A DNA stretch of 64,000 bases from Anagrus nilaparvatae. Taxonomy: Eukaryota; Arthropoda; Insecta; Hymenoptera; Mymaridae. Below the pieces are notes generated by a model. The model was not told where the DNA came from, searched no databases, and saw only the letters and a program-made list of their open reading frames with translations. A program made the translations under genes and the position numbers. Shown in pieces: positions 41,572 through 54,057 of the stretch; position 1 is the stretch's first letter; each line of letters opens with the position of its first letter. The DNA lies in contig JAKSXM010000132.1 of NCBI GenBank assembly GCA_022575985.1, positions 10,478,001 to 10,542,000 of the forward strand, read 5' to 3'.

Positions 41572-44500
41572 CACAAGATTCTTATATTTTTAGGCACGAT
41601 CACCCTATGTATGCAATAAATAGATGAAATCGTGCCTTATAAGATTGTCAGGTCAAAAAACGGAAAAATTTCTAAATAGTCCAATTCGTGGAGAAATTTG
41701 GTCCCCAGGTCATTCCGATACCTCTATATGCTTATATTGCCTTGTTGTGTGTAGGGATGTATGTTCGAGAAAGTGTATCCTCAAGATCACAGAACCTACT
41801 CGACGAATCAAAAATCCCTTAAACCAAATTTTTTGAAATTTTTTAAAAATAAGATCTAGTTGTAGGGTTTTCAATTTCAAGTGATTTCATCAAGTGCTTG
41901 CAGAGAAATGTCCTAAAAACTGATTTCAGATATCAAAAAAAATTATTAAAAAATAATAAAAATGGTAGAAAATGAATTGGTTTTGAATTTAATACATCCA
42001 AAATGTGGTTAATGATCTAAAATAACCAGAAAATAACTAAATTAATTGAAATTTATTTTTTAGGCACGATTACCCTGTGTATGCAATACATAGATGAAAT
42101 CTTGCCTTAAAAGTTCATCAGGTTAAAAAACGAAAAAGTCTTCAAATTCTTCAATTTATGGAGGAATTTGGTCCCAAGGTCATTCCGATTCCTCTACATG
42201 CTTTTATTGCCTTGGTGTATAATAATAAATAATAGTTTTCAATTTATAAGGGTGTGGATTCCATCAACGTTATTAAAGAAAAAATTCTCAATAAATATGT
42301 GATCGTGCCTGAAATAAAAAAGCCTTAGATTTTTTATAATTCTTTACGATTTTTATTATTTATTAATTAATCCAAATTTTATTCAATTAAACATTTAACG
42401 CCCAAGAGCCTATCTACGAGTTCTAAATTAATTTTAAAACCAAAATCTATTTTTCTAAAAATGTATCCATATGTTAAAAAGTCTCTATTCTCAGAATTTG
42501 ATTTCAAACTTTCTAAAAATTAACCGGAAACTCATTATTTAGGGTAAAAGTTGGATACTAATGAAAATCGACACGCTGCTTATCAGTATTGTAAATAGCA
42601 TCAAAAAAAGGTATATTTAATGAAGAATAATAAAATTTTGATTTTTGTATATGTTTTAGGACACATTTTTTTTGCATGATTTTTCTTAATTTGAAAATGG
42701 CGGATGGAGAATTAGAAAAAATTACGAAAAACAAGTTGCATTAGATTATTTGTTTTTAGGAATATTTTTTGGAATTTTACATAAATATTTATTTTTAAAA
42801 TCAATTTAGTATTTAAAAAGAAATCTAAATGTAAAATTTCAAATATTAATATTACATATATATTTTTGGACTAAACCTAGTTCAAAGAATATGCAACTCC
42901 ATCCGTATGCATTGAATTGCAATATCATTGAATTTTTTTATTCTTATACATTGATCAGTTTGAAAAATTGATTTGAAACTAATAATTAATAAGTTTTTAA
43001 TTCTTCTGAAGGTTACTTCATTGAAATAAAACCAAAATAAAACTTTGTGGACCCATAACTTTTTCTAGAACACGTCACCAAAAAAATTAGAATACAAAAG
43101 TAGGTATGCTTTGATTCTGAAATACGAAATCTGGGGTCCAAAGTGGCTGGGCAGTACAGGACATGAGATCAGCAAAAACTACCCCATTTTAGTTTTTTTG
43201 CAATATTTTGGAAGCAGAGCTAAAATTATCTAATTAACTGCCTTCTTTGAAGAAAGGGTAAGAAAATATTGGGATTCAATAATTACAAGCTCTAATTGGG
43301 CTATAAGACTAATTATAGGAGGTGAAAACTAAACCTCTAAAAAGGACTAGTTATAATACAAAATGATATACAACATTACAATAAAATCGCTATTCTTATA
43401 ATTTGTAATTATCACCTTTATTAGATGTTAAGATTCTAAACCCAAATTATTTTGATTCTGTAAACCTGTATTATTTTAAGTCCTTAAATTGAAAATATTC
43501 TAAGTCCTTCAACTCAAATTATTAGAAGTCTCTAAACCTGGAATATTTTAAGTCCCTAAACTTGAATTTTTCTAAGCCTCTCAAAGTAAATTATTTAAAG
43601 TCCCTAAATATAAAATATTTTAAGTTCCTAACCCCACATGATCTTTGACATTTGACCCACTTGATTTTCAGATTCACAGGTTACCCCTCCTTAGAAAGAT
43701 TTTTAATGTTAAAACTACGATTTTTGCAGCAAATTGAAAAATTGATCATTTTGGGACAAAAATGGGCATTCAATTTACTGACTGTAAAGAAGAGAATTTA
43801 ATATAAAAAATTAGGAAGGTAATAATGTTTTGCAAACAAATAATTCTAAAGGACAAATAAATAATTTTTAGAAAAAAGCTTTTAGAAAATTGTTGAGACC
43901 TATAAAACCCATTTTTGTCTAAAATTGCAATTTTTGAGATAATTTAAAAATTAATCATTTCGGGACAAAAATGACCATTTGGTTAAATTGCTATAACATT
44001 GAGAAAAATTGCGGTATCCAAGGCTTGAAAAATAACTTTAATACCGAAAAATTGTGACCAACCAGAAGTGCTTTTGTTAACTAACTAACTAAAAAGCAAT
44101 ATTACCAAAAAACTACATTTAAAAGCCTTGTGCACAGTATTCTTGTGCCTAGAAGGCCCGTTGGAATAAACGGAGGTTATCGGAGGTTTTTTTCAATTAT
44201 TAATGAAAGTAATTTGTAATTTGGTTTCCTAAAGTTAGCGGTCTCTTGTTAACGAAAGCAAAGTAAAGACTCCGAAAAATCTGCCCTCTTATTGCATCTT
44301 TGTTAACTTTTTGCATAAGGGAACTTAAGCAAAAATTTTTCTTGCAAAATCTTTGTTATTACATGATCTTCTGGTGCTGGACATGGTATTTTTAAAGTCA
44401 TATGACAAAATTAAATTCATAGGTTGGTATCAATGGTACCTCCGTACGTTGCGTTCACTTATACTACGATATAATAGTGTTAGTGTGTGTTAATGCCGGG

Positions 44501-45586
44501 CAGGGGTGGGTAAAAAAGTGATGTTTTAGGGGTGAGGGGTAAATACAGGGCGATCCAGAGCGGATGCATTGTTTGTGTATTAGTTAACCAATCGCAGCTA
44601 AGATTACAAGCATCAACAACTAGCGATGCACCTAATAAAATAAAATTCGCGTCCCACCCGGGATCACCGTGTATTGACGTTTTAGGGGAGAGGGGTATGA
44701 AATGGACTTAGAATATTTCCGATTAAGGGACTAAGAATAATTTAAAGTGGGAGTAAGCACAAGAACTTAGAATACTTTAGGTTTATGGACTTAGGATAAT
44801 TTATATTTTGGGATTTATTGTAATTTCGATCTTAGGACTTATAATAATTAGGGAATATACGTTAAAACGTTATAAGTGAACATGATTCATGATCGTTGGT
44901 TGTGTAAAAACACAAACCAGTTATAAGTTTTTTTCATTTTTTGTTAAATTGAGGGGAATTTTTATCTATTTTTGCCCCCGTATAGGAGTCAGTAAATTAA
45001 ATAAAAGTTAAAATAGGATAAAACTTTTTCAAATGCAAGATTAAAAGAAAAATAAAGAAAAAAACTCATATTGTATTTTTCCGATTTTATCTTACCCTGG
45101 AGATATTTTTCAACACCAATAGTTATAGCTCTAATATTCCTTTATTGATACAGAATAAAAGAATAAATTCAATATTTAGTTAATTACTCTTAAAATGTGG
45201 CACTATAAATTTGATCATTAGTTCCAAAATATTGTGAAAAAACTCATAAAATGGAAAGTTTCTGCTGTATTTTCCTATTTTCTAACCCAATAGGACCCCA
45301 AATTCGGATTCAGCGACATACAAAACCTACAGAAGACTTTTTCTTTCTCTGGTTGACGAATTCGGAAACCGTTACACCTCATTCTGACTTGTGTATAATA
45401 TTATTTTGGTAATTATATTAATTGAGGGGTATTAGAGTTCAGAGTAACTTTTTTGTTGTTGGTGAATTATAGAAAAAGGACGTAATAACAAAGTTCCGCC
45501 AAAAAGTTTGGTTGAAATCTTTTCAGCAAACAAATAATAAGGTTTCAAAATAAGGGGCGGATTTTTCGTGTACTTTTTGGCTAATA

Positions 45587-45956
45587 CACTGTAAAAAGTA
45601 ACTTTCTTAAAGTCACAAAAAAAATAGAATATTTTCAAAAAATTAGTAATTTTTCGAAAAAAATCTTAAATTTAATAAATTTAGTATATTAACTAAAAAT
45701 TTGAGTATTTCCGTTTTTTTTTTTTGTAAATTCAGGAGGAAAATTGATAATTTACAATTTTTTTCTCGAAAATTTACAAAAAATATTTGCTAATTTATAA
45801 ATTTGTTCGTAAGTTCACAAGAAAAAAACTGAGAATTCTCGAATTTATTGTTAATATACTAAATTTAGTAAATTTACGATTATTTTCGAAAATTTACTAA
45901 TTTTTCAAAAATATTCTTTTTTTTTTATAAATCTAAGAAAGTTAATTTTTACAGTG
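45587..45956. mobile_element. 370-bp Tc1/mariner-type MITE inside copy C
   Basis: The ends CACTGTAAAAAGT and TTTTTACAGTG are flanked by TA on both sides (45585-45586 and 45957-45958). Copy B has no insertion at this point (GCCAATAC to TAAAC), so the empty site is visible. The arms extend inward as a long imperfect palindrome. Confidence 0.85.
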
Positions 45957-46282
45957 TACTTAAAAATTTTAACTATGCTTAACTTTTTTTTACGTCTTAT
46001 TTAAATATTATTATTGAACTGAATCAAACCAAAACTTTTAAAATCCCTAAATTAAAAAATTACTGAAACTCTTTTCTTGCTTTTTTCTAACATGATCAGC
46101 TTCGCTCTACCCGTCTTTGACGGTATCTAGTAAAGTATAGTAGATATAGTATACACAACCTCTACTGGATAACCATCTCTTTCTGTAACCTTAGGCTATA
46201 ATTTTTTAAATTTTATTTAATGAAAAATTCTTAAATAAAACGATGGGGTTGATCAAGCCAATTTGTTACAAAATATTATTTC

Positions 46283-47246
46283 TGTAATGCAATAATTTGC
46301 ATTATAAAAGTAAAGTATTATGATAATTTTTATATCTAAATGTTTTGTGATTTCGTGCATCTTTTCTATTTAAGAAACAGCGAATTTTTACTAAGTTAGA
46401 CGCCGGGAACACAGAAAAAGTATGAACAAGTGGGAGTACTTCACTCTCGTCTCGGCCGCTGAACAGTTAACAGCAATTAAGAGATTGTGCTCTCTAAGAG
46501 AGGGAGAGAGCATGGGCTCTCCCCTCAGTGTATTATAGTGTGTATTGATGCACCAGGAAGTGTGGCTCCAAGTGCAGCTTAAAATATCAAAATCTCCAGC
46601 CAACCAGTAACCAGTAACCAGTAATAATAACCAGTAACCAGGCCAAAGTGCTCTGAAATACATTTAAGAAGATTCCAGCCGGGCCTGACCAGAAAGCATC
46701 ATCAAGATTTCAAGAAAAGGTACCTTCGCGGTTCGTAAGTGTATTAATTTCGTTTATTTGATATCGCGAGTATAGAAAATTCGCGATTGTACCATATTTA
46801 ATTATGTAAATTTATTTCCACGCGGTTACGCGTATGTATGAGTGAAATTTAAGCGTATTAGTGTGTATGTGAAAAATCATATATGTGTGAGCACGCTTGT
46901 CGAGAATATTCACTGTAATTATATTAATTTTTACTTTAAATTATTTTTATATACACGAGTATGTCGACAACCGCGCGCACACATACAATCGTATAAAAAG
47001 ATAGCGTCCATCAAAATAATTAAAGCCCACGAGGCTAATCAAAATATTTCTTTTTTTATTTACTGGCCAAATCTAGCTATAGGTTTTTTGTAAATAATTA
47101 TAAAATATTAATCTTTATTATTATTAAATTCATTTATGTTTTGTTAATTAAATAAGACTTATTATTGAATTAGTTCCCCTCTTCCCCCCATTTCCTAATC
47201 ATATTATTATATAATACATAATCTTGGAGCGTCGCCGGCACTTACA
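46283..47246. repeat. Left long terminal repeat
   Basis: Begins TGTAATGCAATAATTTGC and matches 48738 onward closely for over 900 bp, including short ACCAGTAACC tandem units (about 46602-46640). The end is set at TTACA because both copies can be brought to TG...CA, but the last 50 bp are poorly alignable. Confidence 0.7.
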
Positions 47247-47257
47247 CAGAACAGCGC

Positions 47258-47374
47258 CACACCGGTGAAGAACCATATAAATGTAATTGTCGACGATGCT
47301 ATAAAATCATAATACATTTGTATGTCTTACGCACAGGCAAAAAACCATACAAATGTTCAGTAACTTAAATCATT
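47258..47374 (+). pseudogene. C2H2 zinc-finger remnant after the left LTR
   Basis: Reads [16 protein letters not shown], then [13 protein letters not shown] and a stop. Two linker-like TGE/KKPYKC units frame one degenerate finger. It is unexpected inside an LTR element and resembles the fragments in the Helitron-like copies. A further KRKPYECAVF fragment follows the right LTR at about 49820-49890. Confidence 0.5.
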
Positions 47375-48737
47375 TTTTATGAATAATTACTTGCTATTTC
47401 TTTTTTTATCATATTTATTAATAATTATTATTAAAATCTTTCACTAAAACTGCCAGTTTTGCAAATTGCAGTAAATTATGATTTTAACTTGTAGGAGATC
47501 CTTCAAGCTCGCAAGCTTTCAGAAGTCTGAAAACTATATCGCCCGATACCGACATAAATTAAAGTTAAAATCACGTGTGTAAAATCTACCAATACCGAAA
47601 ATTTTGATATGATTCCAATTAGCTTTGAAACGAAGATGTCTGATTCGCGTAAAGATAAATTCTTAGTAAACGTTATTGTGGATCTAATCAAAATTTAGCA
47701 TCGTCATCTGTCCTTTGAAAATTACATCTTCTTAAGTCTGAGTCTAACTCCTTGGAAGATTAATGAGCAAGTGAAATCAGAAAATATGCTTGCACTATGG
47801 ACCAAGTTTCAAGTATATAAAATTCTCAGAAAACAGCTATAGATTTGTTTGTAACAAGGCCAGATAAGCGTACAGCAAAGTTAGCTTCCAGTAAAATTTT
47901 AAAATTAATAAATTTACTCTTAGGTTAGAAAAAGTGAGTGTATCGTTTGAGGACGCTCGTGCAATACTCATAATAGTACTAAAGAGTAACCAGTAAATAA
48001 AGTTTTTTTTATCTTTAACGAGCGCCAGATTTTAAGTTCGTTAAGGACCGTTAAGATTGATCAAGTAAACATTTTGGAATGAAAGTAGCAGAAGTCCTGC
48101 AAAAAGGTTGACAAAAGATGAGATACAAGATATTAGTCTTTTATACCATTTCATCTCAAAACAGTAAAGAAAAATATATCACCAGAAAATTATAACATGT
48201 CAACGAAATTCGAATGAAAGAAAACTTTTAAGCCACTTTTCAGCCTAGAATCATAAGGCTCATTACGCAAGAAGTTGATCTGATCAAGAATAGAATTATC
48301 GCCAGGTTAAAGATAGTTCTGCACTCCTGTAGGCCGGTAGACAAGGCAATAGGTCTTATCAGTGAACCTTGCGAGCAAGAGACTTATTGACGGCTGATAT
48401 GTGTAAAAATTGCAGTGAAGTAGAAGATCGATTTGCTGATTCACCAGGTACCAGAATAGTAAGAATCTCAAACAGAGTTGTTACAGTAACGCAAATAGAG
48501 AAAGCTTTCCTATTCATTCTAGTATTGAGATATGTTAATAATTCAGCAACAAGTATTACAGGAACGAGACTTTGTCTTTTTTAAGATATGAGAGTATAAA
48601 CCAGTAAAAACATAGACATAGAAGTAAATTAAAGCTTCAGATCATCTACCACCTCTTAAGGCTCATGTTTGTGAGACCTTAAGCAGAAAAGTCTAAGGTA
48701 CACCAGCAAAATTGCTGTCATACCTTAAGGGGTGGGG

Positions 48738-49678
48738 TGTAATGCAATAATTTGCATTATAAAAGTAGAGTATTATGATAATTTTGATATTTAAATGTTT
48801 TGTGATTTCGTGCGTCTTTTGTAATTAAGAAACAGCGAATTTAACTACGCTAGACGCCGGGAACACAGAAAAAGTATGAATAAGCGGGAGTACGTCACTC
48901 TCGTCTCGGCCGCTGAACAGTAATCAGCTATTGTCAGAAAGTGCTCTCTAAGAGAGGGAGTGTAATATAGTGTGTGTTTATGCACCAGGAAGTATGGCTC
49001 CAAGTGCAGCTCAAAATATCAAAATCTCCAGCCAACCAGTAACCAGTAATAATAACCAGTAACCAGGCCAAAGTGCTCTGAAATACATTTAAGAAGATTC
49101 CAGCCAGGCCTGATCATAAAGCATCATCAAGATTTCAAGAAAAGGTACCTTCGCGGTTCGTAAGTGTATTAATTTCGTTTATTTGATATCGCGAGTATGG
49201 AAAATTCGCGATTGTATCATATTTAATTATGTAAATTTATTTTCACGCGGTTACGCGTATGTATGAGTGAAATTTAAGTGTATTGGTGTGTATTGGAAAA
49301 TTATATATGTGTGAGCACGCGTGTCGAGAATATTCACTGTAATTTTATTAATTTTTATTTTACATTATTTTTATATATACGAGTATATTGACATCGTGCG
49401 CATACACACAATCATATCAAAGATGGCGACCATCGATAAATTTAATCAAGGCCCACGAGGCCGCAAAATATTTTCTTTTATTTTTATACTGGCCAATATA
49501 GTTATAAGTTTTGTAAATAATTATAAAATATTAATCCTTTTTTTATTATTAAATTCATTTCTGTTTTGTTAATTAAATGAGACTTATTATTGACTTAGCT
49601 CCCCTCCTTCCCCCCTTTTTCAGAAATAAACGAACATAAATTTTGTAGCCGGCATAACGGAGCGCCAGGTAAATTACA
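48738..49678. repeat. Right long terminal repeat
   Basis: Partner of 46283-47246, with scattered substitutions and a short internal deletion around 48960 compared with the left copy, so the element is not brand new. Confidence 0.7.
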
Positions 49679-50514
49679 TAAGAGTAAGTAAGAGAATAAG
49701 TAAGTCTGGTTTATATTTTTGATAAAAGCTTACTAAATTTTTATTTTTTGATTATTTAATAATAATAACAGGTAAAGTAATTGCGCAATATAAATTCTTT
49801 CGAAGTTAATTAATCGGTGAAATTATATAAGAGAAAACCTTATGAATGTGCGGTATTTGCTATAGTAGAGAAAAGCCTGTTAAATGTTAGGCTAGTTAAC
49901 TTTTATTTTAAAGTCATTTAGAGCCTTTTTTATTAATTTAATAGCAATATCGCCACTATATTTCCTAATTTTATAGTCTATCTCCGTGAATAAATATGAA
50001 AATTCTTTTTAAACTTGACCACTCACATTTTTACGAAAATTGAATAAATCTGGAAGAACTTTATTTCTCTAAATTTGGCGGAAAAATAATTTAATTTTTT
50101 ATACCAATTGGTTGACTGCCAACCAATAGCGAAGTATGGAATAAAAAAAATTAAAAAAATTGAAGAAAAAAAACAGCCTAATGGTAATTTTTTTTTTCAT
50201 TTCTTTGTTTGTGTCGAAAATTGTTAGGGATTTTATCGTGAATTATTGGAATTTACCATTTTTTGGTTATTCAATCTTATAAGATAATATGTTTAAGGAC
50301 AATTAATAATAAATAATAAACCATTTATTCTTCTTTATTAAAAAAAACTTACCGTTGTATAAAAGTCAGTTGGATGAATATGTTTTAACAAAGTATGAAA
50401 AATTACTGATTGAAATTGTAATATATTTTTAATAAAATTAAATATACTTATTGAACCTAAACTATTACTAGCAAAAATGACTAAGATTAGAAAAAATAAA
50501 TTTAAATTATTCAT

Positions 50515-51396
50515 TTTTGCTAAATTAATACTGCTGATGTAAAGAAATTAAATTTTTCATTTTTTATACTGTACTTTTGATTCTAAATTTGTCAATAAAA
50601 TTTATATGTTTTATTCATCAATCTAATCTATAAAAAAAATATTCAATAAATTATAATAATAACATGTTATAACAATAATATTTCTAATTAATTATTAAAG
50701 ACTTACGTAAGGTTAAAAAAACATAAAACTAGTTATAGCTGATATTATATTTATACTTCTTCTAGCATATAATTATTATATATCTGTCGCACACTCACGT
50801 AGCAATTTACAACTTTATTTTGATTTACGCTTTTCGTATGCGATTATAGAGGAAAAGTTGAATAAGCACGATTTAGATACTTTTTTTGTGAAAGAAAAAG
50901 CATAGGTAATTTGATAGTCGACAGTTATAAATAACATGAGTGCAAAGCTAAAAATGATATAATTTCAGGTTAAATTTGTAAATATCGTCAATATAATAAT
51001 TTCTTGAATAGAAAGATAATATATTTTTGGGATAATTATGTTCACCTGGGATAATAATCATTTAGAATCTCAATGTTTATTCTAAACGTCAGTAAATTAA
51101 TATTTTCATAAAAATTGTAATATAAATTAATTTACTAAATTTTATCTTTCTAAGGTTTAAAAAACATCATAAAATGTTAATAAATAAACGAATAAAACAT
51201 TGTTGTAAACTTCAAAATCACTTACAAGTTTTATAATGCAATACCACAATTAATTATAAGTTTTCTTAAAATTTTTATGTAAACAAAAATTTTTAAATGT
51301 AATAAAAATAAAAAATATTTACTTTTTTGCCACAAAAAATTAATTTTATTTTTGAGTTTACACTTTAAATAATTATTTATGAAAAAAAAAAATAAT
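50515..51396. other. No recognised gene
   Basis: Upstream flank of the lipase remnant, AT-rich, with no convincing frame or repeat. Confidence 0.45.
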
Positions 51397-51601
51397 TTAA
51401 ACAATAATATTTATAATCGACCTTTTTACGAGTACATAGTATTAAATGAATTTACAAATTCATCGCCCACGCTTTTTATATGCGGATGCTTATCGTCATC
51501 TCTTTATTTATTAAGGCATACAAAGCGGCGAAATTAGATGAATTTTTAAACTTATTTAAAAATTTGAATTTACGCGGATTTTAAATGTCGGTACAGAAGG
51601 T
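51397..51601 (+). repeat. 205-bp direct repeat, first copy
   Basis: Almost identical to 51903-52107, starting TAAACAATAATATTTATAAT and ending CGGTACAGAAGGTA. The copies are 506 bp apart, start to start. Confidence 0.85.
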
Positions 51602-51902
51602 ACCTAGCGTTTCGATCAACACTAACACATAGATCTCATCAGTGTAGCTGTGTGTGTTAGTGTATGTGCTACAGACGCTGATGTAAACACGTCCTTATTT
51701 TTCTTATATAGTTAACAAATGGCGATTTTAGCACTTGTGAGGACGACTCACATTGCTTTAGCCATCTGTTCTGTATATAAGAAATGATGTTATATATATA
51801 TATTTATTGAAATGCGAGTTGAATGTTATAACTCAGAGCGTTATTAGGTCCAAGCTCTATATATGAAAATTAATAATTTTTTTATTACTCGTTTGTAGTT
51901 CT

Positions 51903-52107
51903 TAAACAATAATATTTATAATCGACCTTTTTACGAGTACATAGTATTAAATGAATTTACAAATTCATCGCCCACGCTTTTTATATGCGGATGCTTATCG
52001 TCATCTCTTTTTTTATTAAGGCATACAAAGCGGCGACATTAGATGAATTTTTAAACTTATTTAAAAATTTGAATTTACGCGGATTTTAAATGTCGGTACA
52101 GAAGGTA
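51903..52107 (+). repeat. 205-bp direct repeat, second copy
   Basis: See the first copy. The 300 bp between them contains a TGTGTGTTAG/CTAACAC inverted pair and (TA)n, but no gene. Confidence 0.85.
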
Positions 52108-52829
52108 TTAGGTATTATATAAATTTTAGTATATAATCTAAAATATAATTGGTATTTCAAATTATATACTTACTACTATAATAGATTAAAAATTTTTTAC
52201 ATTGTTTCAGCAAAATAACTGACATTAAATTTATCATCAAATAAATTACTTGACAATCATTTTTATTTGAGTAATTCGAGTTATTTTTACCAAATTTTTA
52301 CAAACAAGTATTTTTTATTTATTACTATTAGTCATGCAATTATTAAAAAAAATAATTTAAGTATAACTAGTTTTTTTAATTATTAATAAATATAAGGTAT
52401 TTTCCTAGTAAAAAGAAATAAACTAAAATAACAACCGAATTTTTGGCATCTTGAAAAATTCTGGTCAGAATTTCTGGAACACGCCGTATTGTATTTCGTT
52501 GAAAATTTTGGAAATTCTTAATTGATTTTCAGATTTCTGGGAGTAAAAGAATTTCTGAACCTATGCACAAAAAAAAATAAAAATAAAAAAGAATAAAATA
52601 GTTAAATTTTATTTAAGTGTAATATAAAATTAACAACAGAATTTTTTGACCTTTTTTCGAGTAAAAGAAAATTGTGTAATTTATTGACGTTTTGGTCCTC
52701 TTTTGAAACTGTACAAAAAATTTTATGAAAATGAGTATTTAAAGAAAGAAGGTTAAATGGACTTAGAATAATTTTGATTCAGTGACTTACATTAATTAGG
52801 AAGTATAAGTTGAAAATGTTATAATTTAA
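52108..52829. other. No recognised gene
   Basis: AT-rich with short AAGT/CTTAGAATAAT-type motifs near 52755-52800 that match units inside the Helitron-like copies. Confidence 0.4.
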
Positions 52830-53118
52830 GCGCCATTTTTTTTTCAAATTTTTTATTAAATTAGAAATTTTTGTTGCATCTTATCAGAGTAGTCTTGCAT
52901 TCTTTATTCAATTTAAAAAATTTTGGCATAAATACTTTTTTAATTTAATCAAAATTAAGGAAATGAGTTGGTCAGAAAAATTATGAGTAAACTGTTTTCG
53001 ACAAAAAATTTTTCTGACCAACTCATGACCTTATTACTGCTATGATAGGATGCAAAAAAAATTTCTAATTTAATAAAAAACGAAAAAGAAATAAAAAATT
53101 TGAAAAAAAAATGGCGCA
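52830..53118. mobile_element. 289-bp inverted-repeat element
   Basis: The left arm GCGCCATTTTTTTTTC, with AAATTAGAAATTT and TGCATC, is mirrored by GATGC, AAATTTCTAATTT and GAAAAAAAAATGGCGC on the right. The centre has a second perfect hairpin (ATGAGTTGGTCAGAAAAA facing its complement, 52963-53028). Non-coding; a probable MITE. Confidence 0.65.
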
Positions 53119-54057
53119 GGTGTAGGACTCTTAACATGTCTGAGGTCTTTGTTTGTATTGACACACAACCCAGTTTTAAGTATTTTTAATAATTAAAAAA
53201 TAATGAAATTTTTAAAAATGATTCATAAAACTCCATTGTTTTTTATTTATTTTTTTTCCAGTTCCCAAAAATTCTATTGATTGAATGAATTATTTTTGAA
53301 ATTAATTAATTAATTGAAATTAATTGCCCCCTAAAGAAGAAATGGGCCCCATTTTGAACTTCCAGAGCCAATATTCCAATAGAATTTAGCCAAGAATATC
53401 TTTTTCTTGTCATAGATATTGGTCAGGAAGAACATTTTTTTTAGTGAATAAATTAAAAAAAAACACCCTTTTTAGGGATAAAGTAGTATTCATCCTTTTT
53501 TTAAGCGCGGTTCCTCAAAACATTAAATCCATAACTCAAAAAATGTACAGTAAACCAAATCATTCTATAAATAGTAAATGCATATTGCAAAAATACCCCT
53601 GAAAAGGCAGTTTGCGCATTTTACGATGATTTCTCATTATTTATTTAAAAATTCAAACTCTAAAAAGTAAAAAATTTTTTATACTTTCTCCTCCTTCCTT
53701 TTGGAAATCATAATTATGCACACTTTTGGCCTAAAATTGCTCAAAATTTTAGGTTAAATGGACAGCGACAAAATGTTAAAAATTCTAGCTTTTTACCTGG
53801 GTAATACCCTGCTAGATGGCACGATTTTTAAAAAATAGCTTTAAAAACTGCATCCGATAACATTGACTTCTGTAGTTTTAAGTTTGATATCGTATGGCAT
53901 AAGGCAAGTTGAAATTTCCCTGCCTGCATAATTTAGGAAATTTAATTTTATAGAATAATAATAAATATAAAAATATGTATATTATGAATTAATAAATTTA
54001 ATAAGCAATTGGTTTACAATATAACTAACAATTTTTTTCATTAAAAAAAACATTATG
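53119..54057. other. No recognised gene; downstream flank of the third lipase
   Basis: AT-rich. The 3' UTR of the lipase ending at 54058 should lie at the right edge. Confidence 0.4.

Larger units (their letters stand above)
41287..46130 (+). mobile_element. Helitron/Helentron-like element, copy C (both ends present)
   Basis: The left end is ATAGAGCGAAGCTCTACC. The right end is GCTTCGCTCTACCCG, the hairpin CCGTCTTTGACGG, then TATCTAG followed by T. This is the best-preserved copy. A zinc-finger remnant lies at 41470-41571 (HTGEKPSKC) and the nested GGCACGAT repeat at 41594-42308. Compared with B, it lacks part of the segment near 43030 and carries a 370-bp MITE at 45587. Element flanks differ from those of B, so the two are separate insertions or only the element was copied. 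Its right end abuts a broken lipase exon. Confidence 0.78.
46283..49678 (+). mobile_element. LTR-retrotransposon-like element, coding region decayed
   Basis: Two direct repeats of about 0.94-0.96 kb flank a 1.5 kb interior. A purine-rich AAGGGGTGGGG lies just before the right repeat, as expected for a polypurine tract on the plus strand. No intact gag, protease, RT or integrase could be read; only short, broken frames. The repeat start (TGTAATGC) and end (TTACA) suggest a BEL/Pao-type LTR, but this is not certain. No matching 5-bp target duplication was found. It sits in the intron of the lipase remnant. Confidence 0.65.
46160..50514 (-). pseudogene. Remnant of a fourth lipase gene (exon 1 and start of exon 2)
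   Basis: Exon 1 (50514-50353) encodes MNNLNLFFLILVIFAS, a signal peptide, through HPTDFYTT and ends at a good donor ACG/GTAAGT. It has 54 codons, like the intact copies. The next recognisable exon begins at 46195 after a TATAG acceptor and encodes PKVTERDGYPVEV, the start of lipase exon 2. After about 15 codons similarity stops, and 30 bp later comes the right end of Helitron-like copy C. Between the exons lies an LTR-type element (46283-49678). Exons 3-7 are not found to the left of copy C. Element insertion plus deletion destroyed the gene. Confidence 0.75.
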
